A stretch of 64,000 bases of DNA from an uncultured Collinsella sp. (GTDB lineage Bacteria > Actinomycetota > Coriobacteriia > Coriobacteriales > Coriobacteriaceae), in assembly GCA_900541725.1 (NCBI GenBank), contig UQLB01000002.1, positions 1 through 64,000 of the forward strand, written 5' to 3'. Position 1 is the first letter of the stretch. The number at the start of each line of letters is the position of its first letter. The translations under genes and the position numbers were made by a program. Below the pieces are notes generated by a model that was not told the origin of the DNA, searched no databases, and worked only from the letters and a program-made list of their open reading frames with translations. Below are positions 17,723 to 26,292 of this stretch, piece by piece.

Positions 17723-19384
17723 ATGATTGCAAAGACCATTCGCACCTGTTTTCCGATCGCTGCGGCTGCCGTTTCCGACAAGGCCGAGGAGATCAACAAG
17801 CTCAACGTCTTCCCCGTACCCGACGGCGACACCGGCACCAACATGTCGCTCACGCTCGCCTCGGTGACCAAGGAGCTTTCCGCCCTTCCCGCCGATGCCG
17901 ATATGGAGGCCATCGCCGGCGCCATCACCCACGGCTCCCTGATGGGTGCCCGCGGTAACTCCGGAGTCATCACCTCGCAGATTCTGCGCGGCGTGGCCGA
18001 GGGTCTTGTCTCTGCCGACGAGCCTATTACGTCCGCCAACATTGCCTTCGCCTTCCGTCGTGCCGTCAAGGTTGCCTTCCAGGCTGTCCGCAAGCCCATC
18101 GAGGGCACGATCCTCACGGTCCTGCGCGATGTCTCGACCAAGGCCGATGAGTGCGAGAAGAAGAAGTTCTCGGCCGAGGATGCGCTCGATGCTATCGTCG
18201 TCGAGGCGTACCAGTCCGTCGCCCGCACGCCCGACCTGCTGCCCGTTCTGAAGGAGAACGGCGTGGTCGACTCCGGCGCCTTTGGCTTCGCCATCTTCCT
18301 TGAGAATTTTGTGGCTGCAGCACTTGGCCGCAGCACCGTTGTCGAGGATTTCTCCGCCACGTTTGATTCCGCTGTCTCTGCCCGCGACGCGGCCCTTGGT
18401 CGCGTTGAGATCGAGGCCAACGACGATTGGGAGGGCTCGGAGTTCCGCTACTGCAACGAGTTCCTGTTTAAGGCCGACGCCCCGTTTGACGAGGACGAGT
18501 GCCTTAAGTTCCTGGGTTCCATGGGCGACTGCGAGCTTCTCGTGGGCGCCTATCCCGACTACAAGATCCATGTGCACTCCAACACCCCCAACCTGGTGCT
18601 CGAGCACATGCTGCAGCTCGGTCAGATCTATGAGGTTTTTATCCACAACATGGAGATGGAGGCCCACGACCGTACCGCCAAGATCCACGAGGATCAGGAA
18701 AAGGCCGCCGAGCCCGCCAAGGCGCTGGGCTTTATCGCCGTTGCCGCCGGTTCCGGCGAGGCCGACATCCTCAAGTCCCTCGGCGTCGACGTGATCGTGT
18801 CCGGTGGCCAGACTATGAATCCCTCGACCGCCGACCTGCTGGGCGCGGTGGACCAGGTCAACGCGACCTCGGTCATCATCCTGCCCAACAACGGCAACAT
18901 CCGCATGGCCGCTGAGGCTGCTGCTTCAGCCTGCACCGACAAGAAGGTCGCCGTCGTTCCCACCAAGACCGTCCCGCAGGCCTTCTCCGCGCTGTTCGCG
19001 GTCCTGCCCGATTCCGAGCTCGAGGATGCCGTCGCCGCCATGGTCGACGCCATCAGCGAGGTCCGCGATGGCGAGGTCACCCGCGCCGTGCGCGACTCCA
19101 GTGCCTCTGACGGTTCTCCGATTCACTCCGGTGACGTCATGGGTATCATCGCCGGCTCCATCGACGTGGTCGGTTCCGACGTGAAGCAGGTCACGCTCGA
19201 CTGCATCAACCGCATGCAGGAGGAAGAGGAGGGCGACGCGCTGACGATTCTGGCCGGCGAGGAGCTGTCCGATGAGGCCTTCCAAGAGATCGTCGACGCT
19301 ATCGAGGAGGCTCAGCCCGATCTGGAGATTGACGCCCATCGTGGCGAGCAGCCGCTCTATCCCGTGATCTTCTCGATCGAGTAG
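17723..19384 (+). CDS. fakA: DAK2-domain fatty acid kinase subunit (FakA/YloV)
   Basis: FakA phosphorylates fatty acids held by a DegV-type FakB partner. The 553 residues have an N-terminal DhaL/DAK2 domain with the Mg-ATP motif NVFPVPDGDTGTNMSLT and GARGNSGVITSQILRG, a middle domain and a C-terminal domain. No fakB is in the window. It lies between an Asp23 gene and recG, the same order as yloU-yloV-...-recG in Bacillus, which supports the assignment. The link to plsX further down the block (acyl-phosphate metabolism) is consistent. Confidence 0.9.
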   Translation: MIAKTIRTCFPIAAAAVSDKAEEINKLNVFPVPDGDTGTNMSLTLASVTKELSALPADADMEAIAGAITHGSLMGARGNSGVITSQILRGVAEGLVSADEPITSANIAFAFRRAVKVAFQAVRKPIEGTILTVLRDVSTKADECEKKKFSAEDALDAIVVEAYQSVARTPDLLPVLKENGVVDSGAFGFAIFLENFVAAALGRSTVVEDFSATFDSAVSARDAALGRVEIEANDDWEGSEFRYCNEFLFKADAPFDEDECLKFLGSMGDCELLVGAYPDYKIHVHSNTPNLVLEHMLQLGQIYEVFIHNMEMEAHDRTAKIHEDQEKAAEPAKALGFIAVAAGSGEADILKSLGVDVIVSGGQTMNPSTADLLGAVDQVNATSVIILPNNGNIRMAAEAAASACTDKKVAVVPTKTVPQAFSALFAVLPDSELEDAVAAMVDAISEVRDGEVTRAVRDSSASDGSPIHSGDVMGIIAGSIDVVGSDVKQVTLDCINRMQEEEEGDALTILAGEELSDEAFQEIVDAIEEAQPDLEIDAHRGEQPLYPVIFSIE

Positions 19385-19394
19385 GCAACTGCCC

Positions 19395-21572
19395 ATGTCC
19401 GAGCTGTGCTCCGTGCCGCGCGTCTCGGAGCGCTTTGCCCAGAGCAATGCGCTCGACGAGGATATCGCGCGACTCAAATATGTTTCGGGTAAACGTGAGG
19501 AGGCCCTTCGCCGTCTGGGAATTCGGACGGTGGGGGACCTCCTTCTCCATATCCCTCATCGATACCTCGACTTTACCCGTTCTTGGTCTATCGAGATGGC
19601 GCCCATCGGTACCGTGTGCACCATCATCGCCACGGTCGACCGTATCGTCCAAAAGCAGCCGCGTCCGCGCATGCAGGTGACCGAGGTCTCGCTTGTTGAC
19701 GAGACGGGCGTGCTGCAGGTCGCCTTTTTCCGCCAGCCCTGGATTGCCCAGCAGCTTAAGCAGGGCGACCGCCTGGCCGTGATGGGCAAGGTCGAGTTTG
19801 CCTACGGCTTTAAGCAGATGGCCTCGCCGCACTTTGAAAAGCTCGAGGACGGGCGTGCCGCAGGCACCATCCTGCCGGTCCATTACGTGAGTGATGGCGT
19901 GAGCCAGGCGTGGATGCGCCGCATCGTAAGCGGCGCGCTCGAGGTCGTCGGCAATCCGTTCGATCCGATTCCCGCGCCGCTGCGCGCAAAGCGGAAGCTC
20001 ATGAGCAATGCCCGCGCGTTGCGTTCGATCCACTTTCCCTCGAGCATGGCTGAGCGCGACATCGCACGCCGGCGTCTTGCCTACGAGGAGTGCCTCTACC
20101 TGCAGCTGGCGCTGCGTCTGCGCAACGACGGCGGCCTGGTCGATGTGGTGCCCTATGCCCACACTGCGGGCGAGCATCTGGGCGCGCTTAAACAGGCCCT
20201 TCCGTTTTCGCTGAGCGACGAGCAGGAGGCCGCATTCCAAGACATCCTGCATGACATGTGCGATGGCGGGCGCGTGATGAACCGTCTGCTGCTGGGCGAT
20301 GTCGGTACCGGTAAGACCGCCGTTGCCGCCTGCGCGCTGGCTGTGGCTGCCGATAGCGGCACGCAGGCCTGCGTTATGGCGCCCACGGGCGTGCTGGCGC
20401 GCCAATATGCCGATAAGACCGGCCCTCTGCTCTCGCAGGCCGGCATGTCCTGGGCACTTCTGACGGGTGCCACGCCGGCCGCAGAGCGCGAGCGCATCCA
20501 TGCACAGCTGGAATCGGGCGAGCTTGACGTGCTCTTTGGCACCCACGCGGTTCTTTCGGATAACGTTGCGTTCAAGCATCTGTCGCTCGTGGTCATCGAT
20601 GAACAGCACCGGTTTGGTGTGGGCCAACGCAACGCCCTGCGCGCGAAGGGGCCGGGTGCCGATCTGCTCGTTATGACGGCGACGCCCATCCCGCGTACGC
20701 TGGCGCTTTCGGTCTACGGCGATCTGGACACGAGCATCATTCGCCATCGGCCCGTCCCTGGTGCTGGCGTGACGACACGCGTGCTCACCGAGTCGAGCCG
20801 TGACCTCGCCTATGGCGCCATCCGCGAGGCGCATGAAAAGGGTCAGCAGGCCTACGTGATTTGTCCGCTCGTGGAGCCGAGTGACTCGGCCGATGAGCTG
20901 GAAGACGTGCCCGGTATTGCTCGCGACGACGAGGGCCGCGTAACCGTCCCCGTGCCGCTGCACGATACGGCAACCGAGCTCGACCGACTGCGTCTTGCGT
21001 TGCCGGGGCTTACCGTCGAGCGCCTTCACGGCCGCATGCCGGCGGGGGAGAAGGACCAGGTTATCGATGCCTTCAAGCGTGGCGAGATTGACGTGCTCGT
21101 CTCGACTACGGTGGTCGAGGTGGGCGTCGACGTGCCTAACGCCACCGTCATGGTCATCGAGAACGGCGAGCGCTTTGGATTGGCTGCCCTGCACCAGCTG
21201 CGCGGCCGCGTGGGCCGTGGCAGTGTGTCGGGCACGTGCCTGGTCATGACGCACTCCAAGGGCAACGGCGGCGCATCGGCGGCACAAGACCGTCTCCAGT
21301 CGCTCGAAAAGACCTCGGACGGCTTTACGCTCGCCCAGATGGACCTGCGCCTGCGCCATGAAGGCGAGATCCTGGGTTATCGCCAGCATGGTGGTGTGAC
21401 CCTGCGCTTTGTCGACCTGGACGCCGACGAGGAGCTGATCGAGTGGGCCCATTTGGACGCGGTCGAGCTCTTGCGGTATGCTTGCAACCTTGACTCTGTG
21501 GCGACGCGTCCCTTGCGCGACGCGGTCGCCATGCGTTATCGACATATCTTTAAGGAGGTCAGCGGAGGATGA
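19395..21572 (+). CDS. recG: ATP-dependent DNA helicase RecG
   Basis: Remodels stalled forks and branched DNA. The 725 residues have an N-terminal wedge/OB-fold region (VTEVSLVDETGVLQVAFFRQPW), helicase motif I GDVGTGKTAVA, motif II DEQH (VVIDEQHRFGVGQR), motif III MTATPIPRTL and the C-terminal helicase lobe (VEVGVDVPNATVMVIENGER; QLRGRVGRG). Slightly longer than E. coli RecG. It overlaps rsmD by 4 bp. Confidence 0.96.
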   Translation: MSELCSVPRVSERFAQSNALDEDIARLKYVSGKREEALRRLGIRTVGDLLLHIPHRYLDFTRSWSIEMAPIGTVCTIIATVDRIVQKQPRPRMQVTEVSLVDETGVLQVAFFRQPWIAQQLKQGDRLAVMGKVEFAYGFKQMASPHFEKLEDGRAAGTILPVHYVSDGVSQAWMRRIVSGALEVVGNPFDPIPAPLRAKRKLMSNARALRSIHFPSSMAERDIARRRLAYEECLYLQLALRLRNDGGLVDVVPYAHTAGEHLGALKQALPFSLSDEQEAAFQDILHDMCDGGRVMNRLLLGDVGTGKTAVAACALAVAADSGTQACVMAPTGVLARQYADKTGPLLSQAGMSWALLTGATPAAERERIHAQLESGELDVLFGTHAVLSDNVAFKHLSLVVIDEQHRFGVGQRNALRAKGPGADLLVMTATPIPRTLALSVYGDLDTSIIRHRPVPGAGVTTRVLTESSRDLAYGAIREAHEKGQQAYVICPLVEPSDSADELEDVPGIARDDEGRVTVPVPLHDTATELDRLRLALPGLTVERLHGRMPAGEKDQVIDAFKRGEIDVLVSTTVVEVGVDVPNATVMVIENGERFGLAALHQLRGRVGRGSVSGTCLVMTHSKGNGGASAAQDRLQSLEKTSDGFTLAQMDLRLRHEGEILGYRQHGGVTLRFVDLDADEELIEWAHLDAVELLRYACNLDSVATRPLRDAVAMRYRHIFKEVSGG

Positions 21573-22225
21573 GAATCATCGGCGGCGAATGGCGCGGTCG
21601 TAAGATCGAGGAGCCCCGTGGTCGCGATGTCACCCGCCCCACGACTGATCGCGTGCGCGAGGCGTGCGCATCTATGGTCATGTCGGCATTCGATTTCGAT
21701 TTGGACGAGGTTCGTGTGTTGGACGCCTTTGGCGGCTCCGGTGCCTTAGGGTTAGAGATGCTCTCTCGTGGGGCCCGCTCGCTCACGACGTTTGAGATCG
21801 ATCGCAACGCCGCGCGGCTCATTACCAAGAATATCGAGTCGCTCTGCCATGACCGTGCGCGTTGGCGCGTGGTCACGGGCGACATGCTGACGAGTGCCTC
21901 ACGCGGTCGTGTACCGGGCGGCCCCTTTGATCTGGTCCTGCTCGACCCGCCCTATGCTTTTGGTGCCGAGCCGGTCGAGGAACTGCTGCAGAATCTGGCC
22001 CAGCAGGGTCTGCTTGCGTCTGGCGCTTACGCCCTGTTTGAGCATGCCGCCGCCGATGCGGGCGCGCATCCGGCAGACTTTGAGACTGTACGTGAGAAGC
22101 GCTACGGCATTACCTCGGTCGACCTGCTCCGTTGGGTCGGCGATGACGATGGTGAGGGCGATAGCGCCGGCACCGATGCTGACAACAATGATGCCACGAC
22201 GTTTCAGGAGGACGCCCATGAATGA
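21569..22225 (+). CDS. rsmD: 16S rRNA (guanine-966-N2)-methyltransferase
   Basis: Methylates G966 of 16S rRNA using SAM. The 218 residues begin MRIIGGEWRGRKI as in the family, with the SAM-binding VLDAFGGSGALGLEMLSRGA and the catalytic LLDPPY. The C-terminal ~30 residues are an Asp/Thr/Ala-rich tail beyond the usual domain. The rsmD-coaD pair is widely conserved; here they overlap by 8 bp. Confidence 0.94.
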   Translation: MRIIGGEWRGRKIEEPRGRDVTRPTTDRVREACASMVMSAFDFDLDEVRVLDAFGGSGALGLEMLSRGARSLTTFEIDRNAARLITKNIESLCHDRARWRVVTGDMLTSASRGRVPGGPFDLVLLDPPYAFGAEPVEELLQNLAQQGLLASGAYALFEHAAADAGAHPADFETVREKRYGITSVDLLRWVGDDDGEGDSAGTDADNNDATTFQEDAHE

Positions 22226-22715
22226 CACCATCAACCGCGTGATCGTCCCGGGCACCTTCGATCCCATCACGTTTGGCCATATCGATGTGATCCGCCGCGC
22301 CCGCCGCATCTTTCCCAGTGTGATCGTCGCTGTTGCAGAGTCGCAGGGTAAAAACGGTGTGGGCACCACGTTTATGCTCGATGAGCGCGTGGCGCTGGCC
22401 CGCGAGGCGCTCGGTGATATCGACGGCGTCGAAGTCCTGCCCTTTACCGGCCTCTTGGTCGACTTCGCTCGTGAGCAGGGGGCGGGGGCCGTGGTCAAGG
22501 GCCTGCGCGCCATGACCGACTTTGAGTATGAGCTGCAGCAGGCCGACCTCAATTATCGCTTGGATAGCGAGCTGGAGTCCATCTTTGTCATGAGTGCTCC
22601 GCAGTACGGTTACATCTCGAGCTCGGTCGTTCGCCAGATCGCCTCGCTCGGCAGCGATGTATCGACGTTTGTGCCGCCCAACGTGGTCGAAGCGCTCAGA
22701 CATCGCTTTTCGTGA
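22218..22715 (+). CDS. coaD: Phosphopantetheine adenylyltransferase
   Basis: Penultimate step of coenzyme A synthesis. The 165 residues have the nucleotidyltransferase motif PGTFDPITFGHIDVI (TxGH), the family segment VVKGLRAMTDFEYELQ and YGYISSSVVRQIA. Start at 22218 after CAGGAGGA. It overlaps rsmD; the next gene is 68 bp away and has a possible extended -10 (TGG-TAAACT, 22740-22748). Confidence 0.95.
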   Translation: MNDTINRVIVPGTFDPITFGHIDVIRRARRIFPSVIVAVAESQGKNGVGTTFMLDERVALAREALGDIDGVEVLPFTGLLVDFAREQGAGAVVKGLRAMTDFEYELQQADLNYRLDSELESIFVMSAPQYGYISSSVVRQIASLGSDVSTFVPPNVVEALRHRFS

Positions 22716-22783
22716 CGTTTTTTATTGCCTGGTGGCATGTGGTAAACTAGCACGATGATATGTTACCTATGAAAGGAGACCGG

Positions 22784-23281
22784 ATGCCGGGCGAGAATTT
22801 TCCTGGCGATAGGATCGTCAGCTTGGTCGATGAGCTCGAAGGGCTGATCGAGGAAGCCAAGCCGCCTTTCGGCAAGAACGCTCAGTTCAAGGTCATCGAC
22901 GCCGACGTGTTCTTCAACATCCTCGATGAGATCCGCATGAGCTATCCCGAGGAATGGCAGAAGTCCCGCCGTATCCTCAAAGAGCGCGAGGAGCTTATGG
23001 CTTCCGCCGCCGCTCAGGCCGATTCCATCATCGCCGATGCTCAGCAGCAGGCCCTCACCATTGCCGGTGAGCAGGAGATTGTCCGCCTTGCGCAGCAGCA
23101 GGCCGACGACATCCGCGATCGTGCCCAGCAGTACGAGCGCGAGACGCGTTATGCTGCCGAGGACTACGCAGAGCAGGTCTTTACGCACCTGGAGGAGAAC
23201 CTCAAGAGCCTGACCGGCACCGTTACCCGTTGCCGTCAGCAGCTCAACGAGGGTGCCGCCCAGCAGAATGGTCAGTGGTAA
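22784..23281 (+). CDS. DivIVA/SepIVA-like coiled-coil protein
   Basis: 165 residues. After an N-terminal segment rich in acidic residues (IVSLVDELEGLIEEA), a folded stretch DADVFFNILDEIRMSYPEEW precedes a long Ala/Gln/Glu-rich coiled coil (about 65-155). Context matches mycobacteria, where the divisome factor SepIVA lies next to the DUF177 gene. I infer a cell-division or envelope-growth scaffold. ATG at 22784 after AAAGGAG; its TAA overlaps the next ATG by one base. Confidence 0.7.
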   Translation: MPGENFPGDRIVSLVDELEGLIEEAKPPFGKNAQFKVIDADVFFNILDEIRMSYPEEWQKSRRILKEREELMASAAAQADSIIADAQQQALTIAGEQEIVRLAQQQADDIRDRAQQYERETRYAAEDYAEQVFTHLEENLKSLTGTVTRCRQQLNEGAAQQNGQW

Positions 23282-23835
23282 TGGCTGAGTTCCCGAGCGT
23301 TACCGTCGATCTTTCCGAGCAGCTCGAGTTTCCTGGAGATTCGTTTCCGCTGACCGGTAAGGTCGATGTCGCCACCTACACGGTGGGCGAGAAGGAGTAC
23401 CAGCTACAGGACGGCATCGACTACGACGTTGTCTTTACCAATGCCGGTACCGGTGTCTTGCTCACGGGCATGGTCCGCGCGCACGCCACCGGTGAGTGCG
23501 ACCGTTGCCTGGAGCCCGCCTCGTTTGATATCGCCGGAGAGATCGAGGAGTTCTACCTCTTTAACGAGCCCGAGGATCCCGAGGCTTACGAGGACGGCTA
23601 CGAGCTCCTGGGTGAGGACCGCATCGTGGATCTGGGTGAGCCCATCAACGACGCGGTCGTTATGGACACGCCGTTTGTGGTGCTCTGCAAGCCCGATTGC
23701 CGTGGTCTGTGCCCCACCTGCGGTTGCAATCTCAACGTCGACCAATGCGATTGCGCCGCCCAGGCAGAGGCAGAATGGGCCGCTGCCACGGAAAATCCAT
23801 TTGCAGCATTGAAGAATCTCAAGCTCGATGAGTAA
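23281..23835 (+). CDS. DUF177 (YceD) protein
   Basis: 184 residues of the YceD/DUF177 family, almost always encoded before rpmF and implicated in 23S rRNA or ribosome processing. Visible are the GECDRCLEP pair and a second cluster CKPDCRGLCPTCGCNLN near the C-terminus, which together could bind zinc. It starts at the overlapping TAATG with the preceding gene. Confidence 0.9.
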   Translation: MAEFPSVTVDLSEQLEFPGDSFPLTGKVDVATYTVGEKEYQLQDGIDYDVVFTNAGTGVLLTGMVRAHATGECDRCLEPASFDIAGEIEEFYLFNEPEDPEAYEDGYELLGEDRIVDLGEPINDAVVMDTPFVVLCKPDCRGLCPTCGCNLNVDQCDCAAQAEAEWAAATENPFAALKNLKLDE

Positions 23836-23899
23836 AACTGTGGTAGTATCGCTACTTGCGCGTAATCGCCACACTGGATAGTTCATAAGGAAGGTCACT

Positions 23900-24079
23900 A
23901 TGCCCGTACCTAAACAAAAGCAGGGTCGTATCCGCACTCACACCCGTCGTTCCGCCAACATGAAGATCTCGGCTGCGGCTCAGTCCACGTGCCCCCGTTG
24001 CGGCGCTGTCAAGCTTCCGCACCACGTGTGCTCCAGCTGCGGTTTCTACAAGGACCGCGAGGTTATCGTTACCGAGTAA
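23900..24079 (+). CDS. rpmF: 50S ribosomal protein L32
   Basis: 59 residues: MPVPKQKQGRIRTHTRRS, then a zinc ribbon CPRCG ... CSSCGFYKDREVI. All four cysteines are present, so it is the zinc-binding form. AAGGAAGG precedes the ATG. It follows the DUF177 gene as in most bacteria. Identified by direct translation. Confidence 0.95.
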   Translation: MPVPKQKQGRIRTHTRRSANMKISAAAQSTCPRCGAVKLPHHVCSSCGFYKDREVIVTE

Positions 24080-24121
24080 CGGTATACTCTAGATGCGATG
24101 CCGTTCCAAATGGAACCACAA

Positions 24122-24149
24122 TGGCCGGCTCAATGAGTCGGCCATTTTT
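24122..24149 (+). terminator. Terminator between rpmF and plsX
   Basis: Stem TGGCCGGCT / AGTCGGCCA (one wobble) around CAATG, followed by T5. The plsX ribosome binding site starts only 5 nt later, so the element may attenuate plsX rather than simply end the rpmF message. Confidence 0.7.
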
Positions 24150-24166
24150 GTATAAGGAGCATGTAT

Positions 24167-25186
24167 ATGAGTAACGTTCGCGTTTGTGTAGACGTTGTGG
24201 GCGGAGACGAGAAACCTCAGGTTGTTCTCGATGGTATCGAGGCTGCGCTTGCCGCCGATCCCGATATCGAGGTCTTGGCAGCTGGCCCCGCCGAAATCGT
24301 CAATCCCTTTGCCGCCTCCCATGCGCGCGTCGAGGCCCTGGAGGCACCCGACGTTATCGCCATGGATGACGATCCCATTCGCGCCGTGATGACCAAACGC
24401 AAGTCTTCGATCGTGCTGTCGTGCCGCGCCATCAAGAAGGGAAATGCGGACGCGTTCTTCTCTGCCGGTTCGACCGGTGCCATGACCGCCGCTGCCACCG
24501 CCTACGTGACGCCGTTTAGGTATCAGGCCGAAGGCAAAAAGCAGCCGGTGCGCCCCTGTCTGACCAATGCGCTGCCCAATCGCGCCGGCGGTCTGACGGT
24601 GCTGTGCGATATGGGCGCCAACCCCGATGTCGAGGTCGATGACATGGTGCGTTTTGCTCAGATGGGTAGCGCCTATGCCCGCGTCGTCCTGGGCATCGAG
24701 CATCCCCGCGTGGGCCTGCTTGCCAACGGCACCGAGGACGAGAAGGGCTCCAACTTTACCAAGGCCTGCTTCCCGGCCATGAAAGCCGCCGTTCCCGGCT
24801 TTGTTGGTAACTGCGAGGGCACCGATCTTACGTCGGGCAATTTTGACGTCGTGGTCGCCGACGGCATGTCGGGCAACATCGCGCTCAAGGCCACCGAGGG
24901 CGCTGCCAAGTTTTTGCTGCAGGAACTCAAGGGTGCCTTTATGGCCTCGCTCGGCACCAAGATCGCCGCGCTGCTCATCAAAAAGCAGATGCGCGAGATT
25001 AAAGCCAAGCTTTCGGGCGACGCCAAGGGCGGCGCGATTCTTTTGGGCCTGCGCGGCGTGGTCCTGATCGGCCATGGTGCCACCTCGGTCGAGGCTGTTA
25101 AAAACGGTACGCTTGCGGCGGCCGAAGCCGTGCGCGCCGGGCTGGTCGAGAATGTCGCCAACTCTATGGACGGTATCGTTTTATAA
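24167..25186 (+). CDS. plsX: Phosphate acyltransferase PlsX
   Basis: Converts acyl-ACP to acyl phosphate for phospholipid synthesis. 339 residues from the ATG at 24167 (AAGGAG 7 nt upstream; the ATG at 24161 is too close). Family patterns: VCVDVVGGDEKPQVVLDG (usual DAMGGD), FFSAGSTGAMTAAAT, GLLANGTEDEKGS, VADGMSGNIALKATEG and GATSVEAVKNG near the end. Peripheral membrane enzyme. fabD and fabG, which often follow plsX, are absent; acpP follows directly. Confidence 0.94.
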   Translation: MSNVRVCVDVVGGDEKPQVVLDGIEAALAADPDIEVLAAGPAEIVNPFAASHARVEALEAPDVIAMDDDPIRAVMTKRKSSIVLSCRAIKKGNADAFFSAGSTGAMTAAATAYVTPFRYQAEGKKQPVRPCLTNALPNRAGGLTVLCDMGANPDVEVDDMVRFAQMGSAYARVVLGIEHPRVGLLANGTEDEKGSNFTKACFPAMKAAVPGFVGNCEGTDLTSGNFDVVVADGMSGNIALKATEGAAKFLLQELKGAFMASLGTKIAALLIKKQMREIKAKLSGDAKGGAILLGLRGVVLIGHGATSVEAVKNGTLAAAEAVRAGLVENVANSMDGIVL

Positions 25187-25252
25187 GAGCGAGTTAGGGC
25201 GCTGTTATGTGCTTCGCGGCGCACGTCGTGGGGTAGAATCAGAACCGTGTCT

Positions 25253-25274
25253 TGGTACCGCCCGGGCGGTACCA
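25253..25274. promoter_or_regulatory. Perfect 22-bp palindrome between plsX and acpP
   Basis: TGGTACCGCCC and its exact reverse complement abut with no spacer, followed by ATTCTTTTGG. It could be an operator or a loop-less weak terminator. It lies about 37 bp before the acpP start. Confidence 0.6.
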
Positions 25275-25310
25275 TTCTTTTGGTATTCATGCACTATGAG
25301 AGGAAGCGCT

Positions 25311-25553
25311 ATGGACCGCTCCGAAATCTTCGACAAGATCGCCGAGGTCGCTGCTGACGTTCTGGGCGTCGATGTTGCCGAAATTAGCGAGGAGACCACC
25401 TTTGACGACCTCGATGCCAACTCGCTCGAGCGCCTGCAGCTGGTTACGGCTATCGAGGACGAGTTCAACCTCGAGATCGATGACGAGACTCTGCTCTCGC
25501 TCAACTCTGTCGCCGACGCCGTCGACGCCATCGAAAACGCCAGGGAGGCCTAG
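25311..25553 (+). CDS. acpP: Acyl carrier protein
   Basis: 80 residues, acidic and helical. The phosphopantetheine serine lies in DDLDANSLERLQLVTAIE; the usual motif is DSL, here NSL. Carries fatty acyl chains. AGAGGAAG precedes the ATG. Order plsX-acpP-rnc-smc matches the Gram-positive cluster minus fabD/fabG. Confidence 0.93.
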   Translation: MDRSEIFDKIAEVAADVLGVDVAEISEETTFDDLDANSLERLQLVTAIEDEFNLEIDDETLLSLNSVADAVDAIENAREA

Positions 25554-25556
25554 GTC

Positions 25557-26282
25557 TTGGCTTTGTCTGAACGTCTTATGCGCGCCCAGGAAATCTTGGG
25601 CCACGAGTTCAACAATAAGGTGCTGCTGCGCGCGGCGCTTACGCATCCCTCGGCAGTCGAGGGCCAGCCGGTTTCTGCCAGCTATGAGCGCCTTGAGTTC
25701 TTGGGCGATTCCATTTTGGGCGCTGTGGTCGCACGCTCCCTGTTTGAGTCCTATCCGGAGTTTGACGAGGGCAAGCTCACGCGCCTGAAGGTGTCGCTTG
25801 TCTCGGGCGCTACGCTGTCCGAGGTTTCTCACGAGCTGGGCATTGACGACATCATCATCTTTGGTGCCTCCGAGACCGGTACCGGTGCGCGCGGCCTGCA
25901 TTCGGCCCTCGAGAACGTCTATGAGTCGCTCGTGGGCGCGCTGTACCTGGATGCCGGCTGGGATGCGGCGGCGGAGTTCATTCACCGTACACTTAAGCCG
26001 CATTTGGCTTCCGAGCGTGCCGAGCATCCTGCGAACCCCAAGTCGTTTTTGCAGGAGTGCGTGCAAGCCGACGGTCACGAACCTCCGGCGTACAAGCTCG
26101 TTGGCTCCGAGGGCCCGGCGCATGCGCCCACCTTTACCGCTGTGGTTTTGATCGATGGTATTCGCCAGGGTCGCGGTTCCGGTTCCTCTAAGAAGGAAGC
26201 CGAGGGAGCCGCCGCGCTTGAGGCGCTTGACCGTATGGGTTACACCACCAACGGCGTGATTCTCAATAAGAAGCACGTGTAA
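25557..26282 (+). CDS. rnc: Ribonuclease III
   Basis: Cleaves double-stranded RNA in rRNA and mRNA maturation. The 241 residues have the signature ERLEFLGDSILGAVVA and the second metal-site segment ENVYESLVGALYLDAGWD, followed by a C-terminal dsRBD (NPKSFLQECVQADG ... GRGSGSSKKEAEGAAA). TTG start at 25557 with GGAGG 8 nt upstream, overlapping none of acpP (3 bp gap). Confidence 0.95.
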   Translation: MALSERLMRAQEILGHEFNNKVLLRAALTHPSAVEGQPVSASYERLEFLGDSILGAVVARSLFESYPEFDEGKLTRLKVSLVSGATLSEVSHELGIDDIIIFGASETGTGARGLHSALENVYESLVGALYLDAGWDAAAEFIHRTLKPHLASERAEHPANPKSFLQECVQADGHEPPAYKLVGSEGPAHAPTFTAVVLIDGIRQGRGSGSSKKEAEGAAALEALDRMGYTTNGVILNKKHV

Positions 26283-26292
26283 GCGAGGAACC

